From Flaviaestuariibacter flavus (GTDB lineage: Bacteria > Bacteroidota > Bacteroidia > Chitinophagales > Chitinophagaceae): a DNA stretch of 64,000 nucleotides. Positions within the stretch are counted from its first letter, which is position 1. Every line of letters begins with the position of its first letter. The stretch is taken from positions 62,001 to 126,000 of the forward strand of contig NZ_SJZI01000001.1 in assembly GCF_004337505.1 (NCBI RefSeq), in the 5' to 3' direction. The notes below the pieces were generated by a model. It worked only from the letters and a program-made list of their open reading frames with translations, was not told where the DNA came from and did not search any database. Both the position numbers and the translations under genes were made by a program. Below, in pieces: positions 35,335 to 44,106 of the stretch.

Positions 35335-37255
35335 GCTTGTTTTTTTCAAGTTCTTGAAGAATGTTTTCGGCGGTCTTGAAGGTGAGCGCGGCCATCGTAA
35401 GCGTCGGGTTAGACGTGCCCAGCGTCGGCATATTGCCGCAGCCAACCAGGTACAGGTTCGAGTGATCCCAGGTGCGGCCGTTGTGATCAACCACAGAGTC
35501 CGACCTGCGGCTGCCCATACGGTGCGTTCCCACAATATGACCGGCACCCCAGAAGTTGTACAGGCGTCCCTTCCAGGTCACGAGCTCGTTGCGGAACGCA
35601 CTGGTGTTGTAATCGGTCTGGTCATCCACACCCATTTTGTTGAACAGCTGGCGCGATACTTCCCAGGCGGCTTCGAAGGCTTTTTGCTCGTACCCGGTAA
35701 CACTGTACTGGATCACGGGCTTGTAGTTGCCTAGCTGGTCGCGGTACTGCGGGTCGATCGTAACGCGGTTCTCCGGGTGCGGTGCCTGCTCGATCTCGAA
35801 ATGCACCAGCAATTGCCGGCTGATGTTTTCGCTAACGGCCTCGCGGAGCGCTTTGCCATAGAGTCCCTGTTCGAGCTTTTGCTGCAGTATTGCGTCGGTG
35901 CCGATGCCGGGATACGACCAGCCCCAGTTGTCAATGGGCGAGATCCAGGCGGCGTGTTCCTTGCGGAAGGTGCCGTCGCGGAAGGTGGGAATATTGGTGG
36001 TGGAACCCGGGCCGCGGTACGGGTATACCGGCTGCGGAAACAGGCCCCAGGTCAGCATCACGAGGTGGTCCATCAGGTTGCGTCCCACCTGGTCGCTTGA
36101 GTTGGCGGCACCGGAAGCCAGGAGCAGCTTTGCGTTTTCAATGGCGCTGCAGCCCAGCACATAATACTTCCCTTTTGCAACCGCAGTCTCATACACGATC
36201 GCATTGTCGTAGGAGTAGGTCTTGTACTCAATACCCGTGACCTCGGTTCCATCCTCCGAAAGCAGCACCCGTGACGCGACCGCCTGTGTGCGTATCTCCA
36301 GCAGCTTCGCATCGGCCTGCTGCAGGGTCTTCAGCGCATTGTATTTTGCCTGCACGGGGCAGATCGGAACGCAGCTCGAATTGCCTTCGCAGCGCTGGCC
36401 CGTGTAGGGATCCCACAAGGAGCCGATCGGGGCATAATGATGCGGGTGCCTGCCTTTACCGGCAGGCACCAGACGCAGGCGGCCCGGTTCCTTTCCCTCC
36501 CCGGCCTCCCAGCGCACGCCGGTAAAGGCATATTCCGGGTTGGCGGCAGCATTGCGCCCCTGTGGGGTGGGGACGAACTCCAGCGGGTAGTGCCGGTCGC
36601 CGACACGCACGACCAGCCCGGTGGCCGCAGCCATCACCTGCTTGTCGAGGTAGCTTTGCGGGATCGGTTCCATCGGGAATACATAGCCGGAGCCGTAGTT
36701 GGCGCGGCTCACGCCGGGACCGCGTTGCGCATCCACATCGCCCGCCACGCCGATCTCGTTTTCCGCCAGCTCGTAGTAATGCTTCAGGTCGTCGTAGCTG
36801 ATGGGCCAGTCGACGCCGGCGCCGTAGAGCGACTGCATTCGGAAGTCGTTCGGGAGCATCCGCGGTGTGGAGCCAAGCCAGTGCATTGTTGTGCCGCCTG
36901 GCCCGCGCATATTATCGCTGGCGAAGGGCACGGGGCCTTTCTGCACCAGGTAGCCCGCGGTGGAAGGCTCGGCGGGGTTGGTGATCTTGCGGATATCGAG
37001 CACATCGGAGGATGGCGCTACCGGCAGGTTGGGGTAGGGCGAATTGGGCACCTTAGCTGCCTTCATATAGAAGGTGTTGAGGTATTCCTGGTAGGTGCGG
37101 TAGCTGCCGGCCTTTGTAAGCGCGATGCCTGCTTTTAAGCCCGCTTCGAGCAGCAGCACCCGCCTGCCGGCGCGGGTGAGGGTCTTGGCCATGATGGCGC
37201 CGGAAATACCGGAGCCGACGATCACGACGTCGTATTCGGGTAAGTGCTCACTCAT
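35294..37255 (-). CDS. GMC-family FAD oxidoreductase
   Basis: 653 residues from ATG at 37253-37255 (MSEHLPEYDVVIVGSGISG). FAD-binding 'GSGISGAIMAKTL' and 'VLLLEAG' lie at the front. The GMC C-terminal domain has 'GTHRMGSRRSDSVVD' and 'LGTSNPTLTMAAL' with the catalytic His/Asn region. Such enzymes oxidise alcohols or sugars; members with a small subunit pass electrons to a cytochrome or quinone. No signal peptide is visible, so this one may be cytoplasmic unless exported with its small subunit. It overlaps genes on both sides (4 bp and 41 bp). Confidence 0.9.
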   Translation of the reverse strand: MSEHLPEYDVVIVGSGISGAIMAKTLTRAGRRVLLLEAGLKAGIALTKAGSYRTYQEYLNTFYMKAAKVPNSPYPNLPVAPSSDVLDIRKITNPAEPSTAGYLVQKGPVPFASDNMRGPGGTTMHWLGSTPRMLPNDFRMQSLYGAGVDWPISYDDLKHYYELAENEIGVAGDVDAQRGPGVSRANYGSGYVFPMEPIPQSYLDKQVMAAATGLVVRVGDRHYPLEFVPTPQGRNAAANPEYAFTGVRWEAGEGKEPGRLRLVPAGKGRHPHHYAPIGSLWDPYTGQRCEGNSSCVPICPVQAKYNALKTLQQADAKLLEIRTQAVASRVLLSEDGTEVTGIEYKTYSYDNAIVYETAVAKGKYYVLGCSAIENAKLLLASGAANSSDQVGRNLMDHLVMLTWGLFPQPVYPYRGPGSTTNIPTFRDGTFRKEHAAWISPIDNWGWSYPGIGTDAILQQKLEQGLYGKALREAVSENISRQLLVHFEIEQAPHPENRVTIDPQYRDQLGNYKPVIQYSVTGYEQKAFEAAWEVSRQLFNKMGVDDQTDYNTSAFRNELVTWKGRLYNFWGAGHIVGTHRMGSRRSDSVVDHNGRTWDHSNLYLVGCGNMPTLGTSNPTLTMAALTFKTAENILQELEKNKHVTTVPKQQPATA

Positions 37256-37692
37256 GGCTTTGCGGTTTGAAGTGAAAGAAAGGGTGCCGGTGGCAAGCCC
37301 CAGGAGCCATAGCCGGGCTGCTTCGCGCCGGGGGGGTGCGTGCCGGCGGCCGGCCAGATCAGTCCCTGCACATAGGCCTGCGGCGACACCGGGCTGCCGT
37401 TCCAGTTGCCGAGATACCAAAGGTTGATGATGGCTACAGCCAGCCCGTTGTAGCAGGCTCCGGGCAGCAGGTTCTTGCGCACGGCAATGGCCTGGTCGCT
37501 CCCCTCGAAGTGCAGCACTTCCGCTGCTTCCTCATAAAATGCCGCAAGCACATCCGGCGCCAGGCGGAATTGCTCCTGCACGAACTTGAAATAGAATTCC
37601 GCCATCCCCGTGCCCTCAAGCTCGGCGCGGTTGAAGCCGGTGAGGAGCACGGAAATGTCGAGAAAGCTTTCGATAGATGGCTTCATGGTCAT
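37252..37692 (-). CDS. FAD-SLDH-type sugar dehydrogenase small subunit
   Basis: 146 residues. 'FLDISVLLTGFNRAELEGTG' near the start and the C-terminal 'YVQGLIWPAAGTHPPGAKQP' are characteristic of the small subunit of membrane-bound FAD sorbitol/sugar dehydrogenases (PF12318, from memory). In that family the subunit carries the export signal and helps the GMC subunit mature. Here no Tat signal is present. The start overlaps the preceding stop (ATGA at 37689-37692) and the end overlaps the GMC start, so the pair should form a complex. Confidence 0.75.
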   Translation of the reverse strand: MTMKPSIESFLDISVLLTGFNRAELEGTGMAEFYFKFVQEQFRLAPDVLAAFYEEAAEVLHFEGSDQAIAVRKNLLPGACYNGLAVAIINLWYLGNWNGSPVSPQAYVQGLIWPAAGTHPPGAKQPGYGSWGLPPAPFLSLQTAKP

Positions 37693-38609
37693 TCGTTTAC
37701 TTTAATAAGCGTGTTAACGGTGACGTGCGGCCAGTTGATCGGTGCCTTAGACCCTGTTGCAGGGAATACCAGGTTGATCGTTTGCGTGTATTGCAACTGC
37801 AGTCCGGCCCCGGCGATATCGGAAACGGCGTCCAGGTTTTCAATCCAGAAGATCGAGTCCATCTGCGTGGCATCAATGTTCTGCTGGATGAAGGGAATAT
37901 TGAGGATGCCGCCATTGCTGTGCGTGGTGGAGAACTGCAGTGTGGTCATGGCGTTGATCTTACGGTCGCCGAGGCGGCTGCGCAGGATGGTGTTCGGGTC
38001 CACCTGGTTGAAGCCGGGGAATTGCGGACGATCGTAGATGTCGGAGTAGCCAAGCGGTAAACGGCCGCCGCCTACCAGTGTCGGCTTCGTGCTGGCTACC
38101 GCAAAGAAGTCGTTGTTGGGCGGAACTGCCTCGCTCGACTGGCCGAGCGCCAGCAGCGCATTGCCGTGGGGGATGGTGGCCAGGCGCACTACGTCGAAGC
38201 CGTCGTTGAAATTCTTTACGTTGAGAAAAAGACCGCGTTCGCCATGGATCATCGTTCCTTTTGCAAAGCCGCGCTGCTGGCAGAAATCCGTATCGCAGTC
38301 GCTGATGATGATCTGCTCGTACATCAGCCCGGTGATCGATTGCACGGCGCCGGTGGAGTCGGTCTTGCCGGCGAAAGGCCCGCGGTTGAGCGCCACCACT
38401 ACGGGCTTGAAGGAAAGCGTTTCCACGTAAGGAATCACCTCGAGCACAAAACCGCTCTGCCCCGGCACTGCGATAACGTTCCAGCCGTCGCCTGGCTTGC
38501 TTTTCCAGGTGCCTTCAAGCGCGGTGAGGGGCCCGAGGTCTACCTTGTCTTCTTCGGTTTCGCTGATGAACTTAATGCCCATGCCGAATTGTTGCAGCGT
38601 TTGTTCCAT
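37689..38609 (-). CDS. Nitrobindin/FABP-like heme-binding-type protein
   Basis: 306 residues, no signal peptide. 'LGPLTALEGTWKSKPGDGWN' near residue 25 is the opening of lipocalin-like nitrobindin barrels, and the protein is about twice the length of a single barrel. It is the first gene of a four-gene overlapping operon with the FAD-SLDH-like, GMC and ferritin-like genes. I infer binding of heme or a small hydrophobic compound that is then handled by these oxidoreductases. The specific ligand and function are unknown. Confidence 0.55.
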   Translation of the reverse strand: MEQTLQQFGMGIKFISETEEDKVDLGPLTALEGTWKSKPGDGWNVIAVPGQSGFVLEVIPYVETLSFKPVVVALNRGPFAGKTDSTGAVQSITGLMYEQIIISDCDTDFCQQRGFAKGTMIHGERGLFLNVKNFNDGFDVVRLATIPHGNALLALGQSSEAVPPNNDFFAVASTKPTLVGGGRLPLGYSDIYDRPQFPGFNQVDPNTILRSRLGDRKINAMTTLQFSTTHSNGGILNIPFIQQNIDATQMDSIFWIENLDAVSDIAGAGLQLQYTQTINLVFPATGSKAPINWPHVTVNTLIKVNE

Positions 38610-39058
38610 ATGTTTTGGTTTTTGATGAACGGACTTGCAGCCCTTAGCGGGCGGAGCGGTGTTCTTCGGCAGGCGTTCGTTTCAGGGGGTAGAGAGACAG
38701 TTGGCTACAGGATCATTTTCGCAACTACAAGGTCTGAAAACATTTTGGTATGCCGGCTCGGTATTTATACGGAATTTTTGCATCGTAAAAACCACATGCT
38801 GACAAACCGTGCTCAGCCCTTAATGAGGTCCGGTCTTCGGAACCGAATTCCGGCGCCTTTACCCCGCAAGACGCCCGCATCGGCGTTTCCGCCAGCATGG
38901 CGGTATTATCAGCCCCAAAGCGGCCCGCAGTGTTACCGGCAACTACACTCAACCGCCTCGTGCAACACCCGGAGGTGCCCGCGCCCGACGTGGCCCATGA
39001 GCTGCACTACTTTGTGCCTAACCCCTGACCCTTTGTGAAAGGACAGTAACTTGCTCCA
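38610..39058. other. 449-bp intergenic region upstream of the pullulanase
   Basis: Divergent spacer with no well-supported gene. A + strand frame from about 38787 to 39028 stays open and ends '..ALNEVRSSEP..', then '..HELHYFVPNP', but has no good early start. A 75-residue reverse frame (38725-38952) has no family features. Both are treated as chance or relics. Start signals for the divergent operon and for pulA must lie here. Confidence 0.4.
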
Positions 39059-41044
39059 ATGAAAGCCGCATCTGTCTTTTTCCTTTTTCTTGCCCTGTCT
39101 TTTACTGCCCGCAGCCAGCCGGCGCCCTACCGGCCCGAGGAGTGGCCCGTTTACAACGGCACCGACCTTGGTGTGCGCTATGCACCCCGCGAAACGCGGT
39201 TCCGCGTGTGGGCACCGAGGGCATCTTCCGTCACCCTGCGGCTGTACAAGGCGGGCGAAGGCGGCGATGTGCTGCAGACCGTCAGCCTTTCAAGGGGGGA
39301 GGGGGGCACCTGGTATGCCCTTGTTGACGGCGACCAGAAAAACCGCTACTATACCTTCCAGATGGTACACGACGGCAAGACTTCGCTCGAAGTACCCGAT
39401 GCCTATGCGATCGCCGTTGGCGTCAATGGCCGCCGCGGCATGATCGTAAACCCAAAGAAACTAACGCCGGATGGCTGGGCGAAAGACAAACGCCCCGCAC
39501 TGAAAAACGCAACCGATATCGTACTGTACGAATTGCATGTGCGCGACCTTTCCATGAACGCGAATTCCGGTATCCGCAACAAGGGAAAATACCTCGGTCT
39601 TATTGAATCGGGAACGCATAGCCCGCAGGGCGCCGTAACCGGCGTCGATCACATCCGCGCACTCGGCGTTACCCATGTACACCTGCTGCCTTCTTTCGAT
39701 CACAACTCGATTGATGAAAGCAAGGCGCTGGCTCCATTCAACTGGGGCTACGACCCGCTTAATTACAATGTGCCCGAGGGCAGCTATGCCACCAACGCCG
39801 CTGATGGCCGCGTTCGGGTGAAGGAGTTTCGGCGCATGGTGCAGGGCCTCCACCAGAAAGGATTGCGCGTTGTGATGGACGTTGTATACAACCACACAAG
39901 TGATATTGAACATTCGGTATTCCACCAGTTTGCGCCCGGCTATTTTCACCGACAGTGGCCCGACGGCAAATGGGGCAACGGCTCGGCCTGCGGCAACGAA
40001 ACAGCTTCCGAACGCGCCATGATGCGGAAGTTCATGATCGAGTCGGTGCTTTACTGGGCGAAGGAATACCATATCGACGGCTTCCGCTTCGACCTCATGG
40101 GGCTGCACGATATAGAAACGATGAATGCCATCAGCGACGCACTGCATCGCCTTGACCCGACGATCTTTATTTATGGCGAAGGCTGGACGGCGGGCGACTC
40201 GCCGCTTCCGGAAGCGCAACGGGCCATTAAGAAAAATACGCCGCAGCTGCGCGGCATTGCCGCCTTCAGCGACGATATCCGCGATGCGCTCCGCGGACCG
40301 TTCAGCGATGATAAGGTGAGCGGATTTGTGAGTGGAAAAGCAGGCACCAAAGAAAGCCTCAAATTCGGCATCGTCGGATCCGTACAACATCCGCAGATCG
40401 ACTACAAAAAGGTATCCTATTCAAAAGCGCCCTGTGCAAAGGAGCCGGCGCAGACGATCAACTATGTTTCCTGCCACGACGATCCCACGCTCTTCGACCG
40501 CATCCGGCTTTCCAATCCCGGCATCAGCGAAGATGACCAGATCCGGATGGACAAGCTTGCGCAAACCGCGGTACTTACAGCGCAGGGGGTGAGCTTCCTG
40601 CATGCCGGTGAAGAAATGCTCCGTACCAAAGGGCTCCGGCACAACACGTATAACGCTCCCGATTCGGTGAATGCACTCGACTGGTCGCGCAAGACGAAGT
40701 ACGCGCCGGTTTTTGCCTATTACCAGGGGCTTATTGCGCTTCGCAGGCAGCACCCGGCCTTTCGGCTTCCGACCGCTGTCCTGGTCCGTGAGCACCTTCG
40801 GTTTATCGATACCAACGATGACCTGCTGCTTGCCTACCGCCTACAAAATGCACCGGGCGACAGCTGGCGCGATATCGTGGTACTGTTGAACGGTGATGAA
40901 AACGCGAAGTCGTTCCGCCTGCCCGAAGGCAGCGGCTGGAAGCTGGCCGCCGACGGCAACTCGGTGCAGCTTGCCGGGGCGCAGCGCACCGTGACAGGAA
41001 CCGTTCGCGTACCGGCAAATACCGGCTGGGTACTTTTCCGGTAA
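39059..41044 (+). CDS. pulA: Type I pullulanase (GH13), secreted
   Basis: 661 residues with a signal peptide ending 'ARSQ'. A CBM48-like domain (about 45-130, 'TRFRVWAPRASSVTLRLY') precedes the GH13 barrel. 'FNWGYDPLNYNVPEGSY' is the near-perfect type I pullulanase signature. Catalytic residues are in 'IDGFRFDLMG' (Asp nucleophile), 'FIYGEGWTAG' (Glu) and 'YVSCHDDPTL' (Asp). It hydrolyses alpha-1,6 branches in pullulan, glycogen or starch. No susCD-like genes flank it in this window. Confidence 0.93.
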   Translation: MKAASVFFLFLALSFTARSQPAPYRPEEWPVYNGTDLGVRYAPRETRFRVWAPRASSVTLRLYKAGEGGDVLQTVSLSRGEGGTWYALVDGDQKNRYYTFQMVHDGKTSLEVPDAYAIAVGVNGRRGMIVNPKKLTPDGWAKDKRPALKNATDIVLYELHVRDLSMNANSGIRNKGKYLGLIESGTHSPQGAVTGVDHIRALGVTHVHLLPSFDHNSIDESKALAPFNWGYDPLNYNVPEGSYATNAADGRVRVKEFRRMVQGLHQKGLRVVMDVVYNHTSDIEHSVFHQFAPGYFHRQWPDGKWGNGSACGNETASERAMMRKFMIESVLYWAKEYHIDGFRFDLMGLHDIETMNAISDALHRLDPTIFIYGEGWTAGDSPLPEAQRAIKKNTPQLRGIAAFSDDIRDALRGPFSDDKVSGFVSGKAGTKESLKFGIVGSVQHPQIDYKKVSYSKAPCAKEPAQTINYVSCHDDPTLFDRIRLSNPGISEDDQIRMDKLAQTAVLTAQGVSFLHAGEEMLRTKGLRHNTYNAPDSVNALDWSRKTKYAPVFAYYQGLIALRRQHPAFRLPTAVLVREHLRFIDTNDDLLLAYRLQNAPGDSWRDIVVLLNGDENAKSFRLPEGSGWKLAADGNSVQLAGAQRTVTGTVRVPANTGWVLFR

Positions 41045-41172
41045 AGTCTACATTTTGGTGAACTAAGTGTCCGCGGCTATTTTGGATCAGCCCCATTCAT
41101 GAATAGCGCTTTTCCAACCACGATGAGCAGCGCCCGGTAACCGCCGCCGTGCGCCGCCTCGTACGTGCGTAA

Positions 41173-41506
41173 ATGGCGGTGACGCTGGTACTCCTCTTCC
41201 TGGTGCTTTTCTTCTCACCGCAACTGTCGGTGGGCCGGCGGCAGCCCTGGCCGTTTTTCTGCTGTTGAGCCTGTTTGAACCCGGGGCCATCCCCGAGCAG
41301 CGCCGCTGGGTGTTTTACCTCGATTTCACACGCCTGCTGCCTGCCGGCTTCGCTGTCTTTTCTTTTACCCAAACCCCGCCGTGCGGGCATTTACGCTCGG
41401 GCTCGCCACCATGCTGCTGTTTTACCGAACCCTGCGGCAGCATATTGCCAGCTCTTGTACGGGGCATAAAACGGCATTATTCTTTCGGCTTTTTCGGAAA
41501 GAGTAG
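41173..41506 (+). pseudogene. Degenerate membrane-protein gene with frameshifts
   Basis: No single frame is open, but three consecutive hydrophobic stretches can be joined across two frameshifts. These are MAVTLVLLFLVLFFSPQLSV from 41173, then 'LAVFLLLSLFEPGAIPEQRR' and 'LDFTRLLPAGFAVFSFTQ', then 'AFTLGLATMLLFYRTLRQH' ending at TAG 41504-41506. This looks like a decayed two- or three-helix membrane protein, or a region with sequencing errors. It ends 2 bp before pcm. Family not recognised. The stretch 41045-41172 shows nothing certain. Confidence 0.45.
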
Positions 41507-41508
41507 TT

Positions 41509-42162
41509 ATGGAAGCAAACCCGTCCGGTGGGTTCGGCGCGCAGCGTGCCGCCCTGGTAAACGCATTGCGGGAAAAGGGCATCCGCGATGAGCAGGTGTT
41601 ATTGGCAATCGGCGCGGTACCGCGCGAGCGTTTTGTTTTGCCGGAAAACAGTGATGTTGCCTATGAGGACATCGCGCTCCCCTTTGTTGAAGGGCAAACC
41701 GTTTCGCAACCCTTTACCGTTGCCTATCAAACCGAGTTGCTCGAGCTGCAACCAGGGATGCGGGTGCTCGAGATCGGCACCGGCAGCGGCTACCAGGCCG
41801 CCGTGCTTGCACAGCTTTCGGTGTCGGTGTACAGCATTGAGCGGATCCGCGCGCTCTTCGACCGTCTTGCGGGCGCCGGCCTCGGTGAATTTTTTCCCAA
41901 CGTCACCTTTCTGTACGGCGATGGCAATGAAGGCTACCCGCCCGCCGCACCTTTTGACCGGATATTACTGACCGCGGCTGCTACGGCCGTGCCGGAAACC
42001 CTGCTGCGGCAACTGGCGCCCGACGGCATGTTGCTGGCACCGATTGGCGCGCACGGCGCCTCGCAGGAAATGACCCGCTTTGAAAAAGACAGCCGGGGAA
42101 ACATTACCGAGCGAGAGTTTGGGTCCTTCCGTTTTGTTCCATTGATCCGGGGTGCGAACTGA
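41509..42162 (+). CDS. pcm: Protein-L-isoaspartate O-methyltransferase
   Basis: 217 residues. The PCMT signature is clear: 'IGAVPRERFVLPENSDVAY', 'PFVEGQTVSQPFTVAYQTEL', the SAM-binding 'RVLEIGTGSGYQAAVLAQL' and 'DRILLTAAATAVPETLLRQL'. The enzyme methylates isoaspartyl residues in damaged proteins so they can revert to aspartate. Stand-alone gene; length typical of the family. Confidence 0.95.
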   Translation: MEANPSGGFGAQRAALVNALREKGIRDEQVLLAIGAVPRERFVLPENSDVAYEDIALPFVEGQTVSQPFTVAYQTELLELQPGMRVLEIGTGSGYQAAVLAQLSVSVYSIERIRALFDRLAGAGLGEFFPNVTFLYGDGNEGYPPAAPFDRILLTAAATAVPETLLRQLAPDGMLLAPIGAHGASQEMTRFEKDSRGNITEREFGSFRFVPLIRGAN

Positions 42163-42379
42163 GATTTTTGAAACAGGCGATTGTTCCCCGGTCAATGCTA
42201 TTCCGGTGGTACGGTAGCTATTGATAGACGTCCGGCGGCGGCTGCCGGATGGAAGTGGTATTGCCGGCATAAAAAAATCCCGCTAAGACTAGCGGGACGT
42301 AACGATTGCTTGCTATATAAAAGTTTGTCAGTTCGGATACAAATGTAGCACCCCCGGAAGCCGCGCCGCTGACGCTTTA
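42163..42379. other. Short intergenic stretch after pcm
   Basis: Contains a GC-rich inverted repeat TCCGGC/GCCGGA at 42231-42249 without a T-run and, further on, the strong terminator listed separately. No gene seen. Confidence 0.4.
42271..42298 (-). terminator. Strong rho-independent terminator
   Basis: TCCCGCTA/TAGCGGGA perfect 8-bp stem with loop AGAC, and a run of seven A's just before it on the + strand. The T-run therefore follows the hairpin on the reverse strand. No reverse gene ends immediately upstream; the nearest is the WalJ/YycJ-like gene ending at 42742, so it may terminate that transcript about 440 bp downstream, or stop antisense transcription into pcm. Confidence 0.7.
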
Positions 42380-42745
42380 ATGGAACGCTTACGACGCCTA
42401 AAGGGTTCGTCGGATTTTGGAAGCCTTGACTGGCGTGCATTTGGGGCGATTTTCCGGCTGATGTCCAAGAAATGTTGCGGGGCCATAATAGGACACGGAA
42501 ACGCCAACGAGAGCCACTACCTCCACCGTAAAAGCATTCCATTTGTATACCTTACCAACTCGGAGCTCGAGGAAGACGCAGTGCGCGCCTATGACCTGAT
42601 GGTGCAGGGCTTTTTTGTAAAGCCCCATTCGCCGAAAGAATTGCAAGAGGTCCTGTCTCAGATTTTGTCGTATTGGACGCGGTCGCTGCAGCCCGATAAC
42701 TACCTCCGTTTTCAAGCCCGGGCAAGCCTCGAGCGGCGTAGCTAG
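42380..42745 (+). CDS. Truncated response-regulator-receiver-like protein
   Basis: 121 residues. The C-terminal half matches the end of a receiver domain ('IPFVYLTNSELEEDAVRAYD', 'GFFVKPHSPKELQEVL', 'ILSYW'). The N-terminal acidic pocket and phosphoacceptor Asp are missing; in their place is a short unrelated segment (MERLRRLKGSSDFGSLDWRA). So it is either a decayed receiver or an unusual phosphorylation-independent one. It has no partner kinase next to it and overlaps the convergent hydrolase gene by 4 bp. Confidence 0.5.
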   Translation: MERLRRLKGSSDFGSLDWRAFGAIFRLMSKKCCGAIIGHGNANESHYLHRKSIPFVYLTNSELEEDAVRAYDLMVQGFFVKPHSPKELQEVLSQILSYWTRSLQPDNYLRFQARASLERRS

Positions 42746-43587
42746 GCTGTTTCACCTCCGTCAAACAACTGCAGCTGGGCAGGGGCGGGCGCTGTATGGT
42801 GCGCCGGGCCGAAGACGCCGTCGGCGGAAACCTCGAAGAGCGCGCTTTCTTCATAGCGGGATGCCACAGTCAGCTGCACGCCATTCATATGCGGCTCAAA
42901 AAGCGCTGATACCAATTCGGGGTGGTTGTTGTTTTGCGACAGGTGGCCCAGCACCAGGTGGCGCAGGTGGGCCGGGCGGTGCGCGCGGAAAACCTCGAGG
43001 GCCTCGCGGTTGGAGATATGACCCTGCCCGCCCCGGATGCGGCGCTTCAGGTGCCAGGGATAATTTCCCTTTTCCAGCATTTCTTCATCATAATTCGCTT
43101 CGAGGATCGCCGCATGGCACTGGCTGAAATGGCTGACCAGGTTGGGACAGGCACGACCCAGGTCGGTAAAAACGCCGACCGTAGCGGCACCGCAAGACAC
43201 GGTAAAGCTGTAGGGGTCGGCGGCGTCGTGGATCTTTGAAAAGGGCCGTACCCGCAGGCTGCCGATCCGTACTTCTTCAAGCCCGCTGAAGTCGCGCAGC
43301 AGGTCTTCATAGAGGTACATCCCACTTCCGCGCAACGTAGCCGCGGTGATATAAAGCGGGATGCGGAATTTCTTGAGCAGGGTGGGAAGGCCGCGGATAT
43401 GATCGGAGTGTTCGTGCGAAATGAAAATGGCGCGTACCGACTGCAAGGACAGCCCGAGGCGCTGCATCCGCCGCTCGATCTCGCGGCAGGAGATGCCGGC
43501 ATCTACGAGGATGGCGTCCTGGTCGTTGCCAACATAATAGCAGTTGCCGTTGGAGCCGGAATTGATGGAGGCGAAGCGGAGCGACAT
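42742..43587 (-). CDS. WalJ/YycJ-type metallo-beta-lactamase-fold hydrolase
   Basis: 281 residues from ATG at 43585-43587 (MSLRFASINSGSNGNCYYVG), the usual opening of this family; an ATG 9 bases earlier is possible. Metal ligands are in 'ISHEHSDHIRG' (His58, His60, Asp62, His63), and later 'VFTDLG' and 'LGHLSQNNN'. YycJ-like enzymes are DNA 5'-3' exonucleases linked to repair. It starts 60 bp after the NTPase gene at the end of the purine operon and may be read from the same transcript without a functional link. Confidence 0.88.
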   Translation of the reverse strand: MSLRFASINSGSNGNCYYVGNDQDAILVDAGISCREIERRMQRLGLSLQSVRAIFISHEHSDHIRGLPTLLKKFRIPLYITAATLRGSGMYLYEDLLRDFSGLEEVRIGSLRVRPFSKIHDAADPYSFTVSCGAATVGVFTDLGRACPNLVSHFSQCHAAILEANYDEEMLEKGNYPWHLKRRIRGGQGHISNREALEVFRAHRPAHLRHLVLGHLSQNNNHPELVSALFEPHMNGVQLTVASRYEESALFEVSADGVFGPAHHTAPAPAQLQLFDGGETA

Positions 43588-43647
43588 GGGCTGCAAAAAT
43601 ACGGCTCCGTGCCTGCGCCAACCTCTTAATAATTCGGTAAAGCGGGA

Positions 43648-44106
43648 CTAAAGCGCGCCCAGTTCGTGGAGCACGCGGGCATCGCCCAGGCCGAAGCGAC
43701 TGCATACTTTTTCCAGCAGTGTGTCGCGCACCACAAGCAGCAGCTTAAAGTCGGTTCCCGCACCGTCGGCGATGACCCGTTCCAGCGCGTTGGCAAAACC
43801 TTTCCCTTCCAGTTCAAGTTTGCCGATCTCGTCGACGATAAGCCAGCCTCCTTCTGGAAGTTCGAGGCGGCGCGCTGCTTTCGCAAAGGCTTCTTTCGAA
43901 AAACGAAAGGGACCTGCCGGCAGTAAATCGGTCTCTGTACCAGCAGTGGCAGACCACCGTTCACCGGTAGCAAGGTCTTCGAAATGCCGTTCTCCGTTGT
44001 AATCGGGCATCGCGATGCCGCGTACGTCGGCCCCTCCGCGGCTCCAGGCCAGCAAGTCGGTCGTTTTACCGCTGCGGATCGGGCGCGAAAAGATAAAAAC
44101 GGTCAT
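43648..44106 (-). CDS. THEP1-like P-loop nucleoside-triphosphatase
   Basis: 152 residues. Walker A is 'SRPIRSGKTT' (7-16), Walker B 'WLIVDEIGKLEL' and a later 'LLVVRD' fit the NTPase_1 (THEP1) family of small NTPases of unclear physiological role. It overlaps the membrane-protein gene by 4 bp and closes the purine catabolic operon. In Bacteroidota similar proteins accompany molybdenum-enzyme genes, so a role in molybdenum cofactor handling for XdhAB is possible but not shown. Confidence 0.75.
   Translation of the reverse strand: MTVFIFSRPIRSGKTTDLLAWSRGGADVRGIAMPDYNGERHFEDLATGERWSATAGTETDLLPAGPFRFSKEAFAKAARRLELPEGGWLIVDEIGKLELEGKGFANALERVIADGAGTDFKLLLVVRDTLLEKVCSRFGLGDARVLHELGAL

Noticed and set aside
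38787-39028. + strand open frame ending HELHYFVPNP before the pullulanase
   Set aside because: No suitable start codon upstream and no family recognised. Could be a gene relic but support is too weak.
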